From contig CM037863.1 in the NCBI GenBank assembly GCA_021292105.1, positions 8,706,085 to 8,770,084 of the forward strand: DNA of 64,000 nt, in the 5' to 3' direction. The translations under genes and the position numbers were made by a program. This document shows positions 21,601 to 29,648 of the stretch, in pieces; within the stretch, counting starts at the first letter, position 1, and the number at the start of each line of letters is the position of its first letter. Under the pieces are notes generated by a model. It saw nothing but the letters and a program-made list of their open reading frames with translations. It did not search any database and was not told the origin of the DNA. Origin of the DNA: Anadara kagoshimensis (taxonomy: Eukaryota > Mollusca > Bivalvia > Arcoida > Arcidae).

Positions 21601-24525
21601 CTCCTTCGTTATCCTATCTTCGCTCCATCGAGTCATAGTAACATCGCTCCTTCGCTATCGTATCTTCGCTCCATCGAGTCATAGTAACATCGCTCCTTCG
21701 TCATCGTATCTTCGCTCCATCGAGTCATAGTAACATCGCTCCTTCGCCATCGTATCTTCGCTCCATCGAGTCATAGTAACATCGCTTTTTCGTCATCGTG
21801 TCTTCGCTCCATCGAGTCATAGTAACATCGCTCCTTCGTTATCGTATCTTCGCTACTTCGAGTCATAGTAACATCGCTCCTTCGTTATCGTATCTTCGCT
21901 CCATCGAGTCATAGTAACATCGCTCCTTCGTTATCGTATCTTCGCTCCATCGAGTCATAGTAACTTCGCTCCTTTGCCATCGTATCTTCGCTCCATCGAG
22001 TCATAGTAACATCGCTCCTTCGCCATCGTATCTTCGCTCCATCGAGTCATAGTAACATCGCTCCTTCGTCATCGTGTCTTCGCTCCATCGAGTCATAGTA
22101 ACATCGCTCCTTCGCCATCGTATCTTCGCTCCATTGGGTCATAGTAACATCGCTCCTTCGTTATCGTATCTTCGCTCCATCGAGTCATAGTAACATCGCT
22201 CCTTCGTTATCGTATCTTCGCTCCATCGAGTCATAGTAACATCGCTCCTTCGTTATCGTATCTTCGCTCCATCGAGTCATAGTAACATCGCTCCTTCGTT
22301 ATCGTATCTTCGCTCCATCGAGTCATAGTAACTTCGCTCCTTTGCCATCGTATCTTCGCTCCATCGAGTCATAGTAACATCGCTCCTTCGTTATCGTATC
22401 TTCGCTCCATCGAGTCATAGTAACTTCGCTCCTTTGCCATCGTATCTTCGCTCCATCGGGTCATAGTAACCTCGCTCCTTCTTTATCGTATCTTCGCTCC
22501 ATCGAGTCATAGAAACATCGCTCCTTTGCCATCGTATTTTCGCTCCATCGAGTCATAGTAACATCGCTCCTTCGCCATCGTATCTTCGCTCCATTGGGTC
22601 ATGGTAACCTCGCTACTTCGTTATCGTATCTTCGCTCCATCGGGTCATAGTAACATCGCTCCTTCGTTATCGTATCTTCGCTCCATCGGGTCATAGTAAC
22701 CTTGCTACTTCGCCATGGTATCTTCGCTCCTTCGTCATCGTGTTTCAAGTCGCACCTTCGTCTCTTCGTGCCTTAAGGTCGAAGGAGCGATAATGCTTAT
22801 TCGGTCCAAACAGAACACTATATAAATCAACCGACGTGTTTGTCTTTAGTAAAGAAGTGTTGGTGTAAGAGTGGAATTTAAACGCATAAATTAAATAAAT
22901 CTAGCAGCGTAAGTCGTTGTACAAGTTTACACAAACCGTCTTATACAAACAAACTCAACGATTTCTTAGTATCTACATAATTATAGTAAATTAAAAATGA
23001 AAGTTCTAACACAAGGTAAATATGGTTTTAAAAAATCTACAGAAACAAGAACAAAAACAAAAATATTTTTTAATGCGTCAATATACCCGGATCAGACTAA
23101 ATTTATAAAAGACAACTCACTAGTTTTAAACAAAATTTTAATTTCTATCATCTGGAAAATTAAGCATAGTGAGCTGTCTTTCATAATTTTAGTCTAATCC
23201 GGGTCCATGCCGGGCTCGTCAAGCTGGATCCCCATACAGGTTTCAGTTACCGCGGGTATACCACCAGAATCACTAGGTCACCAGTCGATCAAATTATCAC
23301 ATCTAGATGTCAAATATTCTCGGATTGTGGTGTAGGAGCAGAAACTATCGAAAAAAATATGTAACCCTCGTCAAACTTATGAAACCAGTACAATACAACC
23401 GGTCGGGGATAGATTGAATTACCTTTACAGTCAAACCTATTTAACTTATATCGAGATGTCACTAGGCATGTGTTAAGTGTTAAAACTTTTGCTCTTTGCA
23501 GTGCTCTCAAAGCAGGGAATGTTTTTAACGTGTCATGCCTGCCATGACATTAGGCATGCATGACACGGGACATCGTTTTAAGGTCTCTTCCGAAGGACCC
23601 CGTGACTTTCATTTCAAAATACCGAGTGTTTGGCGAACGAACACTTCCAATATTCACGTTTTTGGTCAGAACCTGACCTGGGTTTGATCCCAGGACCTCT
23701 AACGCAACAGGTCGGGGTAAAGACTGAAACACTAATTTTGACAGTTGATGTGTTAGAGGTACGGATATTAACATTAAAGGTAAATCATGATACGTTAGAC
23801 AAATAATTTTTATCCAGAAAATAAATCAAAAACTACCAGTCAAACGTCTTTGAATGAATTTTGAAATAATAATAATAATAATAATAATTAATTCACTGTC
23901 TTGCCCTATCACTACATTGTAAACCTACAAATTATAAAGTTTTGACAATATAATTATGTAATAAACACTGCATATTTTACTACTACTACTGCTACTGTTA
24001 ATAATAATAATTATAATACATGTGATAATAATAATAATAACCAATTGTTTCTCCAACATTATAAGGTTACAGTTTTCAAAAATACGACCGTGATATACAC
24101 TAAATTTAATGAGAAAATAGCAAGTCCTGAAAACAAGCTTAACTGAGTGATTTACAGGCCCCAGTTTCACATCTTTCCTTGGCTCAGATTTTCCTCAATC
24201 TGTCAAATTTTAACAATATTGTATGGTACTACATATTAAAAGTTTCAACAAGATAAAATATAGATGTAATAAGATTAAATTGATCTCAAATATGACACTT
24301 TAAATTCATGAATATCTTACAAACTAACACAAATAAAAAAATTATTATTTAGATGGTTAGATTTAAGTTCAGGAAAATCTTAGTTAAGAAATGTATTGTG
24401 AAACCAGGACCAGGTGAATAACACGACTGACTAAAATGACATTTTGTTTACTTACGTGACGCTTCTATTCTACAGTAAAGACAGGACAAAAAGAGTAAAA
24501 TGTTGAAATAAAAATCAAACCCCAT
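517..24525 (-). CDS. F-type lectin / MEGF-like EGF-repeat gene, 5' part (gene span)
   Basis: Seven exons on the minus strand join in one open frame: 24525-24456, 13620-13393, 5647-5423, 3730-3629, 2533-2495, 1892-1758 and 651-517. They total 934 nt, or 311 complete codons. Order: signal peptide (about residues 1-23), F-type lectin (fucolectin/tachylectin-4/pentraxin-1-like, FTP) domain (about 24-175), then EGF-like repeats of the MEGF10/scavenger-receptor type (175 onward). All junctions are phase 1, the usual arrangement for shuffled extracellular modules. The last visible exon ends at a GTACGT donor and no stop has been reached, so the gene continues past the left edge, presumably to more EGF repeats and perhaps a membrane segment. 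By family, a role in extracellular recognition, adhesion or innate immunity is plausible. No ligand can be assigned. The exon set is solid; completeness is not. Confidence 0.85.
998..1262 (+). repeat. Dispersed repeat R1 copy
   Basis: It carries the aaacatactaatccatgtcc start, an abbreviated centre lacking part of the 'gaccgggtgctcc' block, and the 3' 'gggcaatcctggacacagag' segment. Confidence 0.7.
1758..1892 (-). CDS. Exon 6: complete EGF-like repeat
   Basis: 135 nt, phase 1-1, acceptor TTTTAG| and donor G|GTAAGTT. It encodes a Cys-rich module with FGFNC, STCHCKDGDC, GTCINQGC and GWRGQNCSI landmarks, the MEGF10/11-type repeat with the F/YG-x-NC signature. Confidence 0.9.
2495..2533 (-). CDS. 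Exon 5: 39-nt microexon completing an EGF repeat
   Basis: Acceptor TTGTAG| and donor AAAG|GTATGTG bracket exactly 39 nt, phase 1-1, encoding CEKGLDGNRCDK. Joined to exon 4 it gives CRQG-CEKGLDGNRC, the CxxGxxGxxC end of an EGF-like module. Skipping it would keep the frame but remove the last two cysteines of the module. A CT-rich microsatellite lies just downstream of its donor. Confidence 0.75.
2690..2756. repeat. (AT)n microsatellite
   Basis: About 66 bp of alternating TA with one break, in intron 4 of the F-lectin/EGF gene; a (CT)n run at 2452-2477 lies beside the microexon. Confidence 0.95.
3242..3624. mobile_element. MITE family M1 with nested MITE, abutting an exon donor
   Basis: The left arm (gcaaacaactttcaattgtc) and right arm (ggtcaatgttgttttgctata) belong to M1, while 3406-3588 is a second MITE (family M2) inserted inside. 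The right terminus lies five bases inside the donor of exon 4 of the F-lectin/EGF gene. Confidence 0.7.
3406..3588. mobile_element. MITE family M2 (short form)
   Basis: The arms 'ctataaaggccaccc' and 'taaggcaggttggactgta' are related to those of the 40.0-kb element. It is nested within the M1 copy. Confidence 0.6.
3629..3730 (-). CDS. Exon 4: EGF-like repeat (first part)
   Basis: 102 nt, phase 1-1, acceptor TTATAG| and donor AAG|GTAGATATAG. It encodes CPLGYYGNGDC, HCPPGC and CDPENGDCRQG, a MEGF-type EGF module cut before its last cysteines. The module is completed by the 39-nt exon at 2495-2533. The donor is only five bases from the end of a MITE (3242-3624), so the transposon forms the start of the intron. 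Confidence 0.88.
3955..4505. mobile_element. Foldback element (family M4), copy 1
   Basis: 3955-4115 is a long palindrome: ttacatttgaagagttcc...cgtaaaacgtgg against ccacgttttacggtcggaac...tgtaacatag. It is followed by about 380 bp whose reverse complement recurs beside the matching palindrome at 59.2-59.6 kb. No coding capacity. Confidence 0.65.
4527..4655 (+). repeat. Dispersed repeat R1, 5' part only
   Basis: From 'acataccagtatatgcc' to 'gaagtgagaccgggtgctct' and 'ggaagggtaag', then truncated. Confidence 0.65.
5423..5647 (-). CDS. Exon 3: F-type lectin domain, C-terminal half
   Basis: 225 nt, phase 1-1, acceptor TTCACAG| and donor G|GTAAAAAA. It contains RRLSGFEIRVS, GSCYTDD, VSCIGNG, QYLTIYN and LELCEVQVFG, the standard second half of an FTP/F5-8C-like fold ending in the 'L-CEV-V-G' strand. 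With exon 2 the domain is about 151 residues with four Cys, the expected size for one F-type lectin domain. Confidence 0.9.
6185..6410 (+). repeat. Dispersed repeat R1 copy, internal part
   Basis: From 'gttaaactcgtgaactt' through 'gggaagtgagaccgggtgg' and 'gtgacgtcaaatattcccag'. The start and end are missing. Confidence 0.6.
6740..6882 (+). repeat. Dispersed repeat R1, 3' part
   Basis: It includes gctgtgatgacggccataaa and 'cttgcgtcaatgatttattagcag', the 3' landmarks of R1. Confidence 0.6.
7405..7640 (+). repeat. Dispersed repeat R1, 3' two-thirds
   Basis: It includes 'ctacacccaccccacacat', 'gggacgtcaaatatatccat' and 'caatgacggccataaaactt'. Confidence 0.65.
10750..10801. repeat. (GA)n microsatellite
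   Basis: About 50 bp of pure GA, next to the 3' end of the LINE remnant. Confidence 0.95.
10840..11560 (-). pseudogene. Non-LTR retrotransposon reverse-transcriptase C-terminal fragment
   Basis: Minus-strand frames give, in order, LLEYGDILWDN, ASTVCGATKLSS, LLYQEGGWETLEYRRKKH, a stop, LLQFYKMYHGLSSSYLNDLV, RDWNYLP, then after further breaks NCLCGQIQNTEHFLLHCPLY and LLYGD. This is the well-known 3' end of invertebrate LINE ORF2 (post-RT region with the CxC...H...C knuckle). Frameshifts and stops show it is dead. It lies in intron 2 of the F-lectin/EGF gene, in the same strand sense as the gene. Confidence 0.75.
11655..11898. mobile_element. MITE family M1 (tataggcaaacaac termini)
   Basis: About 244 bp with terminal inverted repeats (TIRs) tatagg(c/t)(a)aacaacattgacctgt and the reverse complement ending ttgtttgcctata. 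The TA-rich ends suggest Tc1/mariner-type TA insertion. It lies in intron 2 of the F-lectin/EGF gene. Confidence 0.75.
11913..12258 (-). mobile_element. tRNA-headed SINE (family B), copy 1
   Basis: Read on the minus strand, the head carries CTCAGTTGGTAGAGTGCTCG and a box B GGTCATGGGTTCGA, followed by the family body (accgatg..., 'cacgg' block) and the tail atataagtgaaata. It lies in intron 2 of the F-lectin/EGF gene. Confidence 0.8.
13393..13620 (-). CDS. Exon 2: F-type lectin domain, N-terminal half
   Basis: 228 nt, phase 1-1, acceptor CTTGTAG| and donor A|GTAAGTTAAC. It encodes the family's opening pattern (NLALRKPARQSS...ASRAVDGD), then KCAHTEW, AWWQVDL and VTIYYRK, which match the 'A-DG', 'H' and 'WW-VDL' landmarks of F-type lectins. 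The canonical fucose motif HX(24-26)RXD is not intact: the candidate His and Arg are 29 residues apart and the Asp position after Arg is Ile. The exon breaks after ITSDN within the domain. Confidence 0.9.
14807..15184 (+). mobile_element. tRNA-headed SINE (family C), copy 1, with target-site duplication
   Basis: The head has box-A-like TGGCCTACTGGATAAGACG and box-B-like GAGTTCGAGTCCCG. The tail ends gctgatgcgacgttaagcaac followed by (CAAC)n. A 10-bp target-site duplication atctcgcatg flanks it (14795-14804 and 15185-15194), proving insertion. It is nearly identical to the copy at 28697. Confidence 0.85.
15335..18345. repeat. 44-bp minisatellite array, about 3 kb
   Basis: About 65-70 copies of a 44-bp unit with the core ggaataccttgtacttagat, ttaygcttgaattcaactac. 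Most units contain GAATTC. Some units are shortened where 'ttacatacggaatacc' skips the middle, and blocks of variants recur, implying local amplification. It lies in intron 1 of the F-lectin/EGF gene. The unit is not a multiple of three, so it does not encode a repeat protein. Confidence 0.95.
18518..18850. repeat. Roughly 48-bp tandem repeats interrupted by a (CA)n run
   Basis: About six or seven degenerate units with 'cttatgttgatcacacactc' and 'cctcacgggtgacaatcac', several containing CACGTGA. A (CA)n microsatellite at 18573-18617 has expanded inside one unit. Confidence 0.75.
18981..19213. mobile_element. MITE family M1, divergent copy
   Basis: TIRs have diverged to tatagtgcgtcaagtttgac and ...aaacttggcgcactaatata. 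Arms are still complementary, and the interior follows the family layout. Confidence 0.6.
19664..22735. repeat. 46-bp satellite array with a 26-unit higher-order period
   Basis: About 67 copies of a 46-bp unit: atcgctccttcgttatcgta, tcttcgctccatcgagtcat, agtaac. Variant marks such as 'cgcttctttgtc...catcaagtc', 'gctttttcgtcatcgtg' and 'ccttctttatcg' recur exactly 1196 bp apart (26 x 46), so the array contains two tandem higher-order blocks. The flank at 22780 carries 'gtcgaaggagcgat', an inverted match to the unit. It lies in intron 1 of the F-lectin/EGF gene. Confidence 0.95.
23087..23207. repeat. Imperfect inverted repeat beside the 46-bp array
   Basis: 'acccggatcagactaaattt...gacaactcac' pairs with 'gtgagctgtc...aattttagtctaatccgggt' across about 120 bp. 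Probably a MITE or foldback element. Confidence 0.6.
23445..23712 (-). mobile_element. SINE family B, degenerate copy
   Basis: Body and tail match family B (tatcgagatgtcac..., gcagtgctctcaa..., cgaaggaccccgtgac). The tRNA-like head is degraded to ggtttgatcccagg. It lies in intron 1 of the F-lectin/EGF gene. Confidence 0.65.
24456..24525 (-). CDS. Exon 1: signal peptide of F-lectin/EGF gene
   Basis: The ATG at 24525-24523 has a good context (A at -3, G at +4). It opens MGFDFYFNILLFLSCLYC followed by RIEAS, a short N-region, a hydrophobic core and a plausible cleavage site after AS. The exon ends C|GTAAGTAAAC in phase 1. Joined to the acceptor at 13620 it reads ...EAS-QNLALRKPARQSS, which puts the F-lectin domain directly after the cleaved signal. 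That continuity is the main reason for accepting an exon 10.8 kb from its neighbour. Confidence 0.8.
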
Positions 24526-24532
24526 ACTTCAT
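24515..24532 (-). promoter_or_regulatory. Short upstream ORF overlapping the main start codon
   Basis: Seven bases upstream of the main ATG is another ATG in a different frame, encoding MKYGV and stopping at a TGA inside the main coding frame. If the mRNA leader includes it, it could reduce initiation at the main start. The transcription start is unknown, so the role is inferred. Confidence 0.3.
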
Positions 24533-24609
24533 TCCTTCTCCAAGGAGAAATATTATTGTTATGGTGTTATACACACTTAACTTTTACGAAACCCGGAAGC
24601 AGTTTGTAT

Positions 24610-24617
24610 GATATAGG
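24610..24617 (-). promoter_or_regulatory. Possible TATA-like motif of F-lectin/EGF gene
   Basis: CCTATATC on the minus strand lies about 90 nt upstream of the ATG, abutting the end of a MITE copy (24618-24833). The spacing to the start codon resembles that of the TATA motif of the mini-cadherin gene at 48.2 kb. The match is weak and no initiator was identified. Confidence 0.2.
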
Positions 24618-24833
24618 TACAGTAAGGACCTGTCGAAAGTTTAACACTAATCCGACGAATCTGTGTCGAATCGGAAGCACATCTCGACCCCATCGTTACC
24701 TCGACATATATTCGGCAGCTGCTATCTATCTCTTGGCAGCTTTCCGACTACTTGCTATTAATATCTGGACCACTCCAGAGTCGAACTTGGATATTTTCCA
24801 TTAGTTCATTGTAAAACTTTCGACAGTACTGTA
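24618..24833. mobile_element. MITE family M3 (tacagta-gacctgtcgaaag termini), upstream of F-lectin/EGF gene
   Basis: 216 bp with arms tacagtaaggacctgtcgaa and the complement ending cgacagtactgta. It sits about 95 bp upstream of the start codon of the F-lectin/EGF gene, replacing or bordering its core promoter. Confidence 0.75.
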
Positions 24834-25034
24834 TTTGGGATATTTGTTAAAATTTTGTGACCAGCGACCGTAACGCTAACAAGACCGGATTTTATATATT
24901 GTTATAAATAAGTAGATGACGTTAAAATGGTGACTTGACTTATTTTGAATCTTATAAGTGAATTATCAATCAAATCTGTTAGTGGTAGATGCAATATATT
25001 TCTTTTTAAAGAGATTTGTTTTGAGAAAAATACT

Positions 25035-25036
<2 letters not shown>

Positions 25037-25118
<82 letters not shown>
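25037..25118. repeat. (AT)n microsatellite
   Basis: About 80 bp of pure TA upstream of the F-lectin/EGF gene. The open frames across it (YIYIYI...) are artefacts. Confidence 0.95.
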
Positions 25119-25171
25119 GCTTTTTGTTTTTCTTAACAAAAGAGAAAACATTTTTTTGCTCTACCTGTTTA

Positions 25172-25402
25172 TATAGGCAAACAACTTTGACCTGTTCGTT
25201 TCACCTTTCATTTAAAATAGCCATTAACGTATAAAGGGGAACTCAAGTGGTGTTTTTATCTACATCATAGGAGTTACTCACCTCATAAAGTAAAGACATA
25301 CACTATGAATTGATTTACTTGAATCCTGACACTACCCATTTATTGAATGGATCGTTCTATATAAATATTTCGAAAGGTCAAGCGAACAGGTCAATGTTGT
25401 TT
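25172..25402. mobile_element. MITE family M1 copy
   Basis: Left end tataggcaaacaactttgac and right end gaacaggtcaatgttgttt show the family TIRs; the last bases of the right end have decayed. Confidence 0.7.
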
Positions 25403-25799
25403 TTAATAAATTGGATTAATTTTAAGGTCACATAAAATCTTTGGAGCGGAAAAGATGTATAAACCTGGATAGGGGAATTCCCGGGGAAAATAATGCTTTC
25501 AATAATGTGTGGGTAATAATTCTGCGAAAATTGAATAAATGGGGTTTCGGTTGAGAAAAGGTTCACAGTTGAAAGGAATTTTGATAATTGTAATGAGTCA
25601 TGAAAAACAGTAAACTTGAATAAATAATATTTGTAAACGTATTGAAAAACCAGTAAACTTTTAGAAAATTCTGAAATTAAAATTGTCATGTATGGTACAG
25701 ACCGGACGAATTAGGAAAAGATTCGGCTGTCAAGTGGCCGATATAATGATAACTAGTGACCGGGAAGATGTCAGGAGATACGTAGTAGCTACCAAAATG

Positions 25800-26112
25800 A
25801 TTCCAAGATGAAAAACTGATTCGGCACAAGTGTGTCCCGAGTCATTAGGCCCATCAGGCCGGAGCTTATCCCGGTTTCGGTGGCGTTAAGCGACTGAGAG
25901 TACAAGACTCTCCCCTGAATGGGACGCCGGTCCATCGCAGGGTTAACACCCAGCATTTTGCTGGTACTCATTCATTTTTCAGCTGAGTGAACTGGAACAA
26001 CGTGAAATTAAGTATCTTGCTCAAGGACACAACACATCGCCCGGTCCAGGGATCGAACCCACGACCTTTGAATCATGAGTCCAACGGCTTAACCACTAGG
26101 CCACGCGCTTCC
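25800..26112 (-). mobile_element. tRNA-headed SINE (family D, Met-like head)
   Basis: On the minus strand: GCGTGGCCTAGTGGTTAAGC (box A), a CTCATGA loop resembling a CAU anticodon arm, and box B GGTCGTGGGTTCGATCCC. The body includes ctgcgatggaccggcgtccc and tcagtcgcttaacgccacc, seen widely in marine invertebrate SINEs. Confidence 0.75.
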
Positions 26113-26394
26113 AATACGTTAGCCTGGTGTTTATGTTTATACAGGTTTGTATTATCTTTAAATCATTTGGAGCAGAAAGTGTTATATTGATCTTTTAGTT
26201 TTATTTCCTTGTCAAAACCTTTTTATTTATTCCGAGGTTCGATGATGGGAAAGGAAACCTGATGGGAAAGGAAACCGGAGTACCCGGAGAAAAACTCCGG
26301 CAAGCGAACTGACTTACTTTTTCACACAGGGACATACCGAAATTGTATTCAAACCGAAGTTGAAAGAGGCACCAAGATTCTTGAACGCGCGCTG

Positions 26395-26570
26395 CTAGTA
26401 GATAAATCGGTTATTGGGGTCCATGTCATTTTCCACAGTCCGTCGCCATGTTGTTTTTGGCCTTCCGCGAGGTCTTTTCCCTTAGGGTGTCCATCTTAAT
26501 GCTTCTATAGTTATGCATTTCCCCTCCATTCTAAGAACATGCCAAAGCCATCTAAACCTTCTTTAAGTGC
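26395..26570 (-). pseudogene. LINE ORF2 C-terminal remnant
   Basis: The minus strand reads RWLWHVLRMEGKCITIEALRW, TP, a stop, then GKRPRGRPKTTWRRTVEN. The WLGHVLRM...GKRxRGRPKTTWRRT pattern is the conserved C-terminus of RTE/CR1-like LINE proteins. Only this short piece is present. Confidence 0.75.
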
Positions 26571-26880
26571 TCTCGTTAATGATGCATTTTGAATCTGTCA
26601 TTTTCAATAAGTTTGAGTTTGATATGGTGTTCGGTTAGAATATTTTACAGATTTGACGCAAACAACTATGATGGAAACTATCTGCTTTGGTAATATTCGA
26701 TATTGTCATACCAAATAAACCAATGTTGTTGACAATAGCAAGGCGAACGTCAGCAAGAAAGCAGAAAAACTGCTGCTATATAGCCATGTGTAGCTTTTTG
26801 TCACAAACTTTCCATGTATCCGTCAAACTTCGACTTATGGGAATGTAAAATCCGTGCAAATAATATAAACTTTGACAAGT

Positions 26881-27129
26881 TATAGGCAAACAACATTGAC
26901 CTGTCCGCTTGACCTTTTATTTCAAATATTCATTATGGACGAGTTCATTTAGGAATAGGGATCGCACGTGTAAACTAACTTCGTCTATAAATGATATGAA
27001 CACTCATCGTGGGCAATGTGTATATGTATTCACTGCGAATCTTAATACTACCCATGAGTTGAGTGGATCGACCTATATGAATATTTCTAATACAAGGTCA
27101 ATCGGACAGGTCAATGTTGTTTACCTATA
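26881..27129. mobile_element. MITE family M1, best-preserved copy
   Basis: 249 bp with nearly perfect TIRs of more than 30 bp: tataggcaaacaacattgac at the left and its complement at the right. The interior has no coding capacity. It is the reference copy for the family here. Confidence 0.85.
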
Positions 27130-27162
27130 TTTGCTATCAATATTGGCTTTGTATATGTATAT

Positions 27163-27470
27163 TAACGGCCTCTGAAAAAGGAATCGCTTCGAATGTGGAA
27201 AGTCGTCGGTTCGAATCCCCGTTGGGATCTGACCAAAACGTGAAAATATGCAGTGACTGTTCTTTCGGCAAGCACTCTGCATTTAGAAATGAACTCACGG
27301 GGTCCTTCGGAAGATACCTTAAAACCGATGGTCCTTGTCACGGTAAAGAACCTTATCTGCACATTGCCTTGAGCGAAGTACAATGATAAAATAATCTGGC
27401 ACTTAACCTATAGCTGATGACGTCTCGATATGAGTGAAATATTCTTGACTGGGACGTAGAACCTCATTCA
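27163..27470 (+). mobile_element. SINE family B, plus-strand copy
   Basis: Box-B-like GTCGTCGGTTCGAATCCCCG is followed by the family body with the 'cacggggtccttcgg' block and the tail ctcgatatgagtgaaatattcttgactggg. A second partial tail of the same family follows at about 27575-27735. Confidence 0.75.
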
Positions 27471-28030
27471 TTCAGTCAATCTCCGACTTAAAGTGAAAAA
27501 GTGAGTCAATTTGTAATTGAAGGTTGGTGGTTTCCTCCGGCCACTCCGATTTCCTCTACTATCCAAGAATTAAAAAAACCCCAATGTCCTGTGTCACGAC
27601 AGGCGTGGTACGTTAAAGAGCGCTCTTTGCACATTGCCCTGAGCGCACTGCAAATTTCTTCCACGTAAGCTATAGCTTGTGACGTCTCGATTTAATTGAA
27701 ATTTTTCTAGACGTAAACTCAATTCAATTAATTAATCAATTTGCAAAAATTCATCATAATCTAACACCCTTCTTTGAAAATGTTTAGTTGTGAAAGTACA
27801 AATGTAGCAGTGTTGAAATTTATTTATATTTGTTTATATTTTATTTATAATACTTTGTAGTTTTTGTTTATTTCATAAACGTTGCGTACATCTTTTATTC
27901 AATATGATATAATTTTAGATAAGGGGTAAATGAACTTAAAGGACCTTATGTGATCTCTTTGTGGTGAGTAATACATATTATGAGGACGGAGATATACTTA
28001 ACTTTCACAGAGTTTCAGATGAACATACGG

Positions 28031-28242
28031 TACAAACATGTAGAAGGTTTAACACTAAGCTAACGAATAAGTACCGGAACCGGAAGCTCATATCGGACAT
28101 TCGGAAGTTACTTTATCCCGACAGATATATCTACTTCTCGGCAGCTTTTCAGTCACTATCTTTCTATATCTCGGTCGGACAGTTACAATTTAGTTCCTTT
28201 TCGTTAACTCTATGTTAAACTTTCGACAGGTCTGTACTGTAC
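28031..28242. mobile_element. MITE family M3 copy
   Basis: The right arm ttaaactttcgacaggtctg...tactgta is intact and the left arm is degenerate (tagaaggtttaacactaa). Confidence 0.65.
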
Positions 28243-28622
28243 ATAGGGGTGTTAAGAGTATTCGTGATCTTTTAAGTGCCTCTTAAGTCGGAGTTCCCTT
28301 ACTCATCAACAACAGACATGACTTGCTTTATACAGATACTCTCTTAGTTTCCCGTTATAGATGTCACATACAAATTAGAAGGAAGATAAAATGTGTGCTT
28401 GGCACAGATAACCTAACTAAGAACAGTTAATGATAGAGTCAAAATTGTATATACTTGTGCAAAGAAATCCACTACATTGCTCCATTTTATGAGTTATAAT
28501 CATATCCGAGACAAAATACGCGCTTACTATTAGTATGTAGAGGGGTAATTGATTTTTTTTTTTTTGCAACGAGGCTGTGTATTGTATTATGTAAGTTATA
28601 ATGTTAATGTATTAAACATCTT

Positions 28623-28627
<5 letters not shown>

Positions 28628-28698
<71 letters not shown>

Positions 28699-29074
28699 GC
28701 GCGGTGGCCTAATGGATAAGACGTCAGTCTTCAAATCCAGGGTCTCTCACCGCTGTGAGTTCGAGTCCCGCTCGGACCACATGTGGGAAAGTGAATTTTT
28801 CTTACCGTTGGCCTTTACTGATTCACCTGGTATCAGTATAATGGACTGGGGGAGTGGTACGCTTGTCTGTGACGTACTGACTCTGTGAGCTAGCACGGTA
28901 AAGTCGCCCTGAGTGCGCGCTAGTACAAAGCAGACCATACAACACACTCGCACTTCACATGCATACACAAAATTGTTCATTGATTAATCCAAAGAGATTA
29001 ATTAAATAGTTCCTGTCGCGAATAGCTGAAAAATTGCTGATGCGACGTTAAGCAACATTCAACCAACCAACCAA

Positions 29075-29140
<66 letters not shown>
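28628..29140. repeat. (CT)n tract split by a SINE, followed by (AT)n
   Basis: CT dinucleotides at 28628-28696 and 29075-29099 flank SINE family C copy 2; (AT)n follows at 29099-29138. Confidence 0.9.
28697..29074 (+). mobile_element. tRNA-headed SINE (family C), copy 2
   Basis: Same sequence as the 14.8-kb copy with few differences, inserted inside a (CT)n microsatellite so that CT repeats flank both ends. The (CAAC)n tail is intact. The two copies look recently active. Confidence 0.85.
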
Positions 29141-29146
29141 GAGTGA

Positions 29147-29294
29147 TTGAGTCGTGAATAGCTAGTGACGAAAAAAACTACCAAAAAATAGATAACAGCT
29201 GCCGTAAAGCTGTCGAGATATAGACCGGGATAAGCTGTCTATTCTGAACTAATTAGTTAGCTCAGTGTTAAACTTTCGACCGGTCTGTACTGTA
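29147..29294. mobile_element. MITE family M3, right-end fragment
   Basis: It ends gttaaactttcgaccggtct, gtactgta. The left part is missing, replaced by an (AT)n run. Confidence 0.5.
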
Positions 29295-29321
29295 TACAGA
29301 AATACCGATACCTATCGAGTT

Positions 29322-29648
29322 GAGTGGAGTAATGGTGTTTAACGTCCCAGTCAAGAATATTTCACTTATATCGAGACGTCGCCAGCTATAGACGAAGGTG
29401 CATAAATTTTGCCTGTGCGTTGCGCTGATGGCATTTTACAGCAGGGTTCTTTATCGTGCCAAGCCTACCAAGACACGGGACCTCGTTTATTTTAAGAACC
29501 GTGACTTTCATTTCGTAATGCCGAGTGCTTGGCGAAAGAACAGTCACTACCCACTTTTAAGTCTTGGGTCAGACGCGGCCGGGGTTCGAACCCACGACCT
29601 CCCACTTACGGAGCGAACACTCTAGCAACTTAGCTACCGCAGTGCTAC
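29322..29648 (-). mobile_element. SINE family B, minus-strand copy
   Basis: A full-length copy whose head on the minus strand contains GGTAGCTAAGTTGCTAGAGT and a box B GGTCGTGGGTTCGAA. It is head to head with the plus-strand copy at 29935. Confidence 0.8.

Larger units (their letters stand above)
13621..24455 (-). other. Intron 1 of F-lectin/EGF gene
   Basis: 10.8 kb, of which more than 6 kb is the 44-bp and 46-bp arrays. It also holds SINE C, SINE B, MITE M1 and inverted repeats. 13.7-14.7 kb and 22.8-23.4 kb have no recognisable gene. A GC-richer hairpin-like segment (gaaccgcgaagcggtg) lies near 14230. Confidence 0.7.

Noticed and set aside
15335-22735. CRISPR-like look of short regularly repeated units
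   Set aside because: Units are contiguous without unique spacers, the host is eukaryotic and there are no cas genes: these are satellites.
24556-24804. Plus-strand open frame of 82 codons
   Set aside because: It lies within and beside a MITE M3; a similar frame occurs in the M3 copy at 54.1-54.4 kb.
24945-25176. Open frames of YIYIYI repeats
   Set aside because: Translation of an (AT)n microsatellite.
14857-28980. Near-identical 77-80 codon minus-strand open frames at 14857-15099 and 28747-28980
   Set aside because: Both are reverse frames of SINE family C copies; similarity reflects the mobile element.
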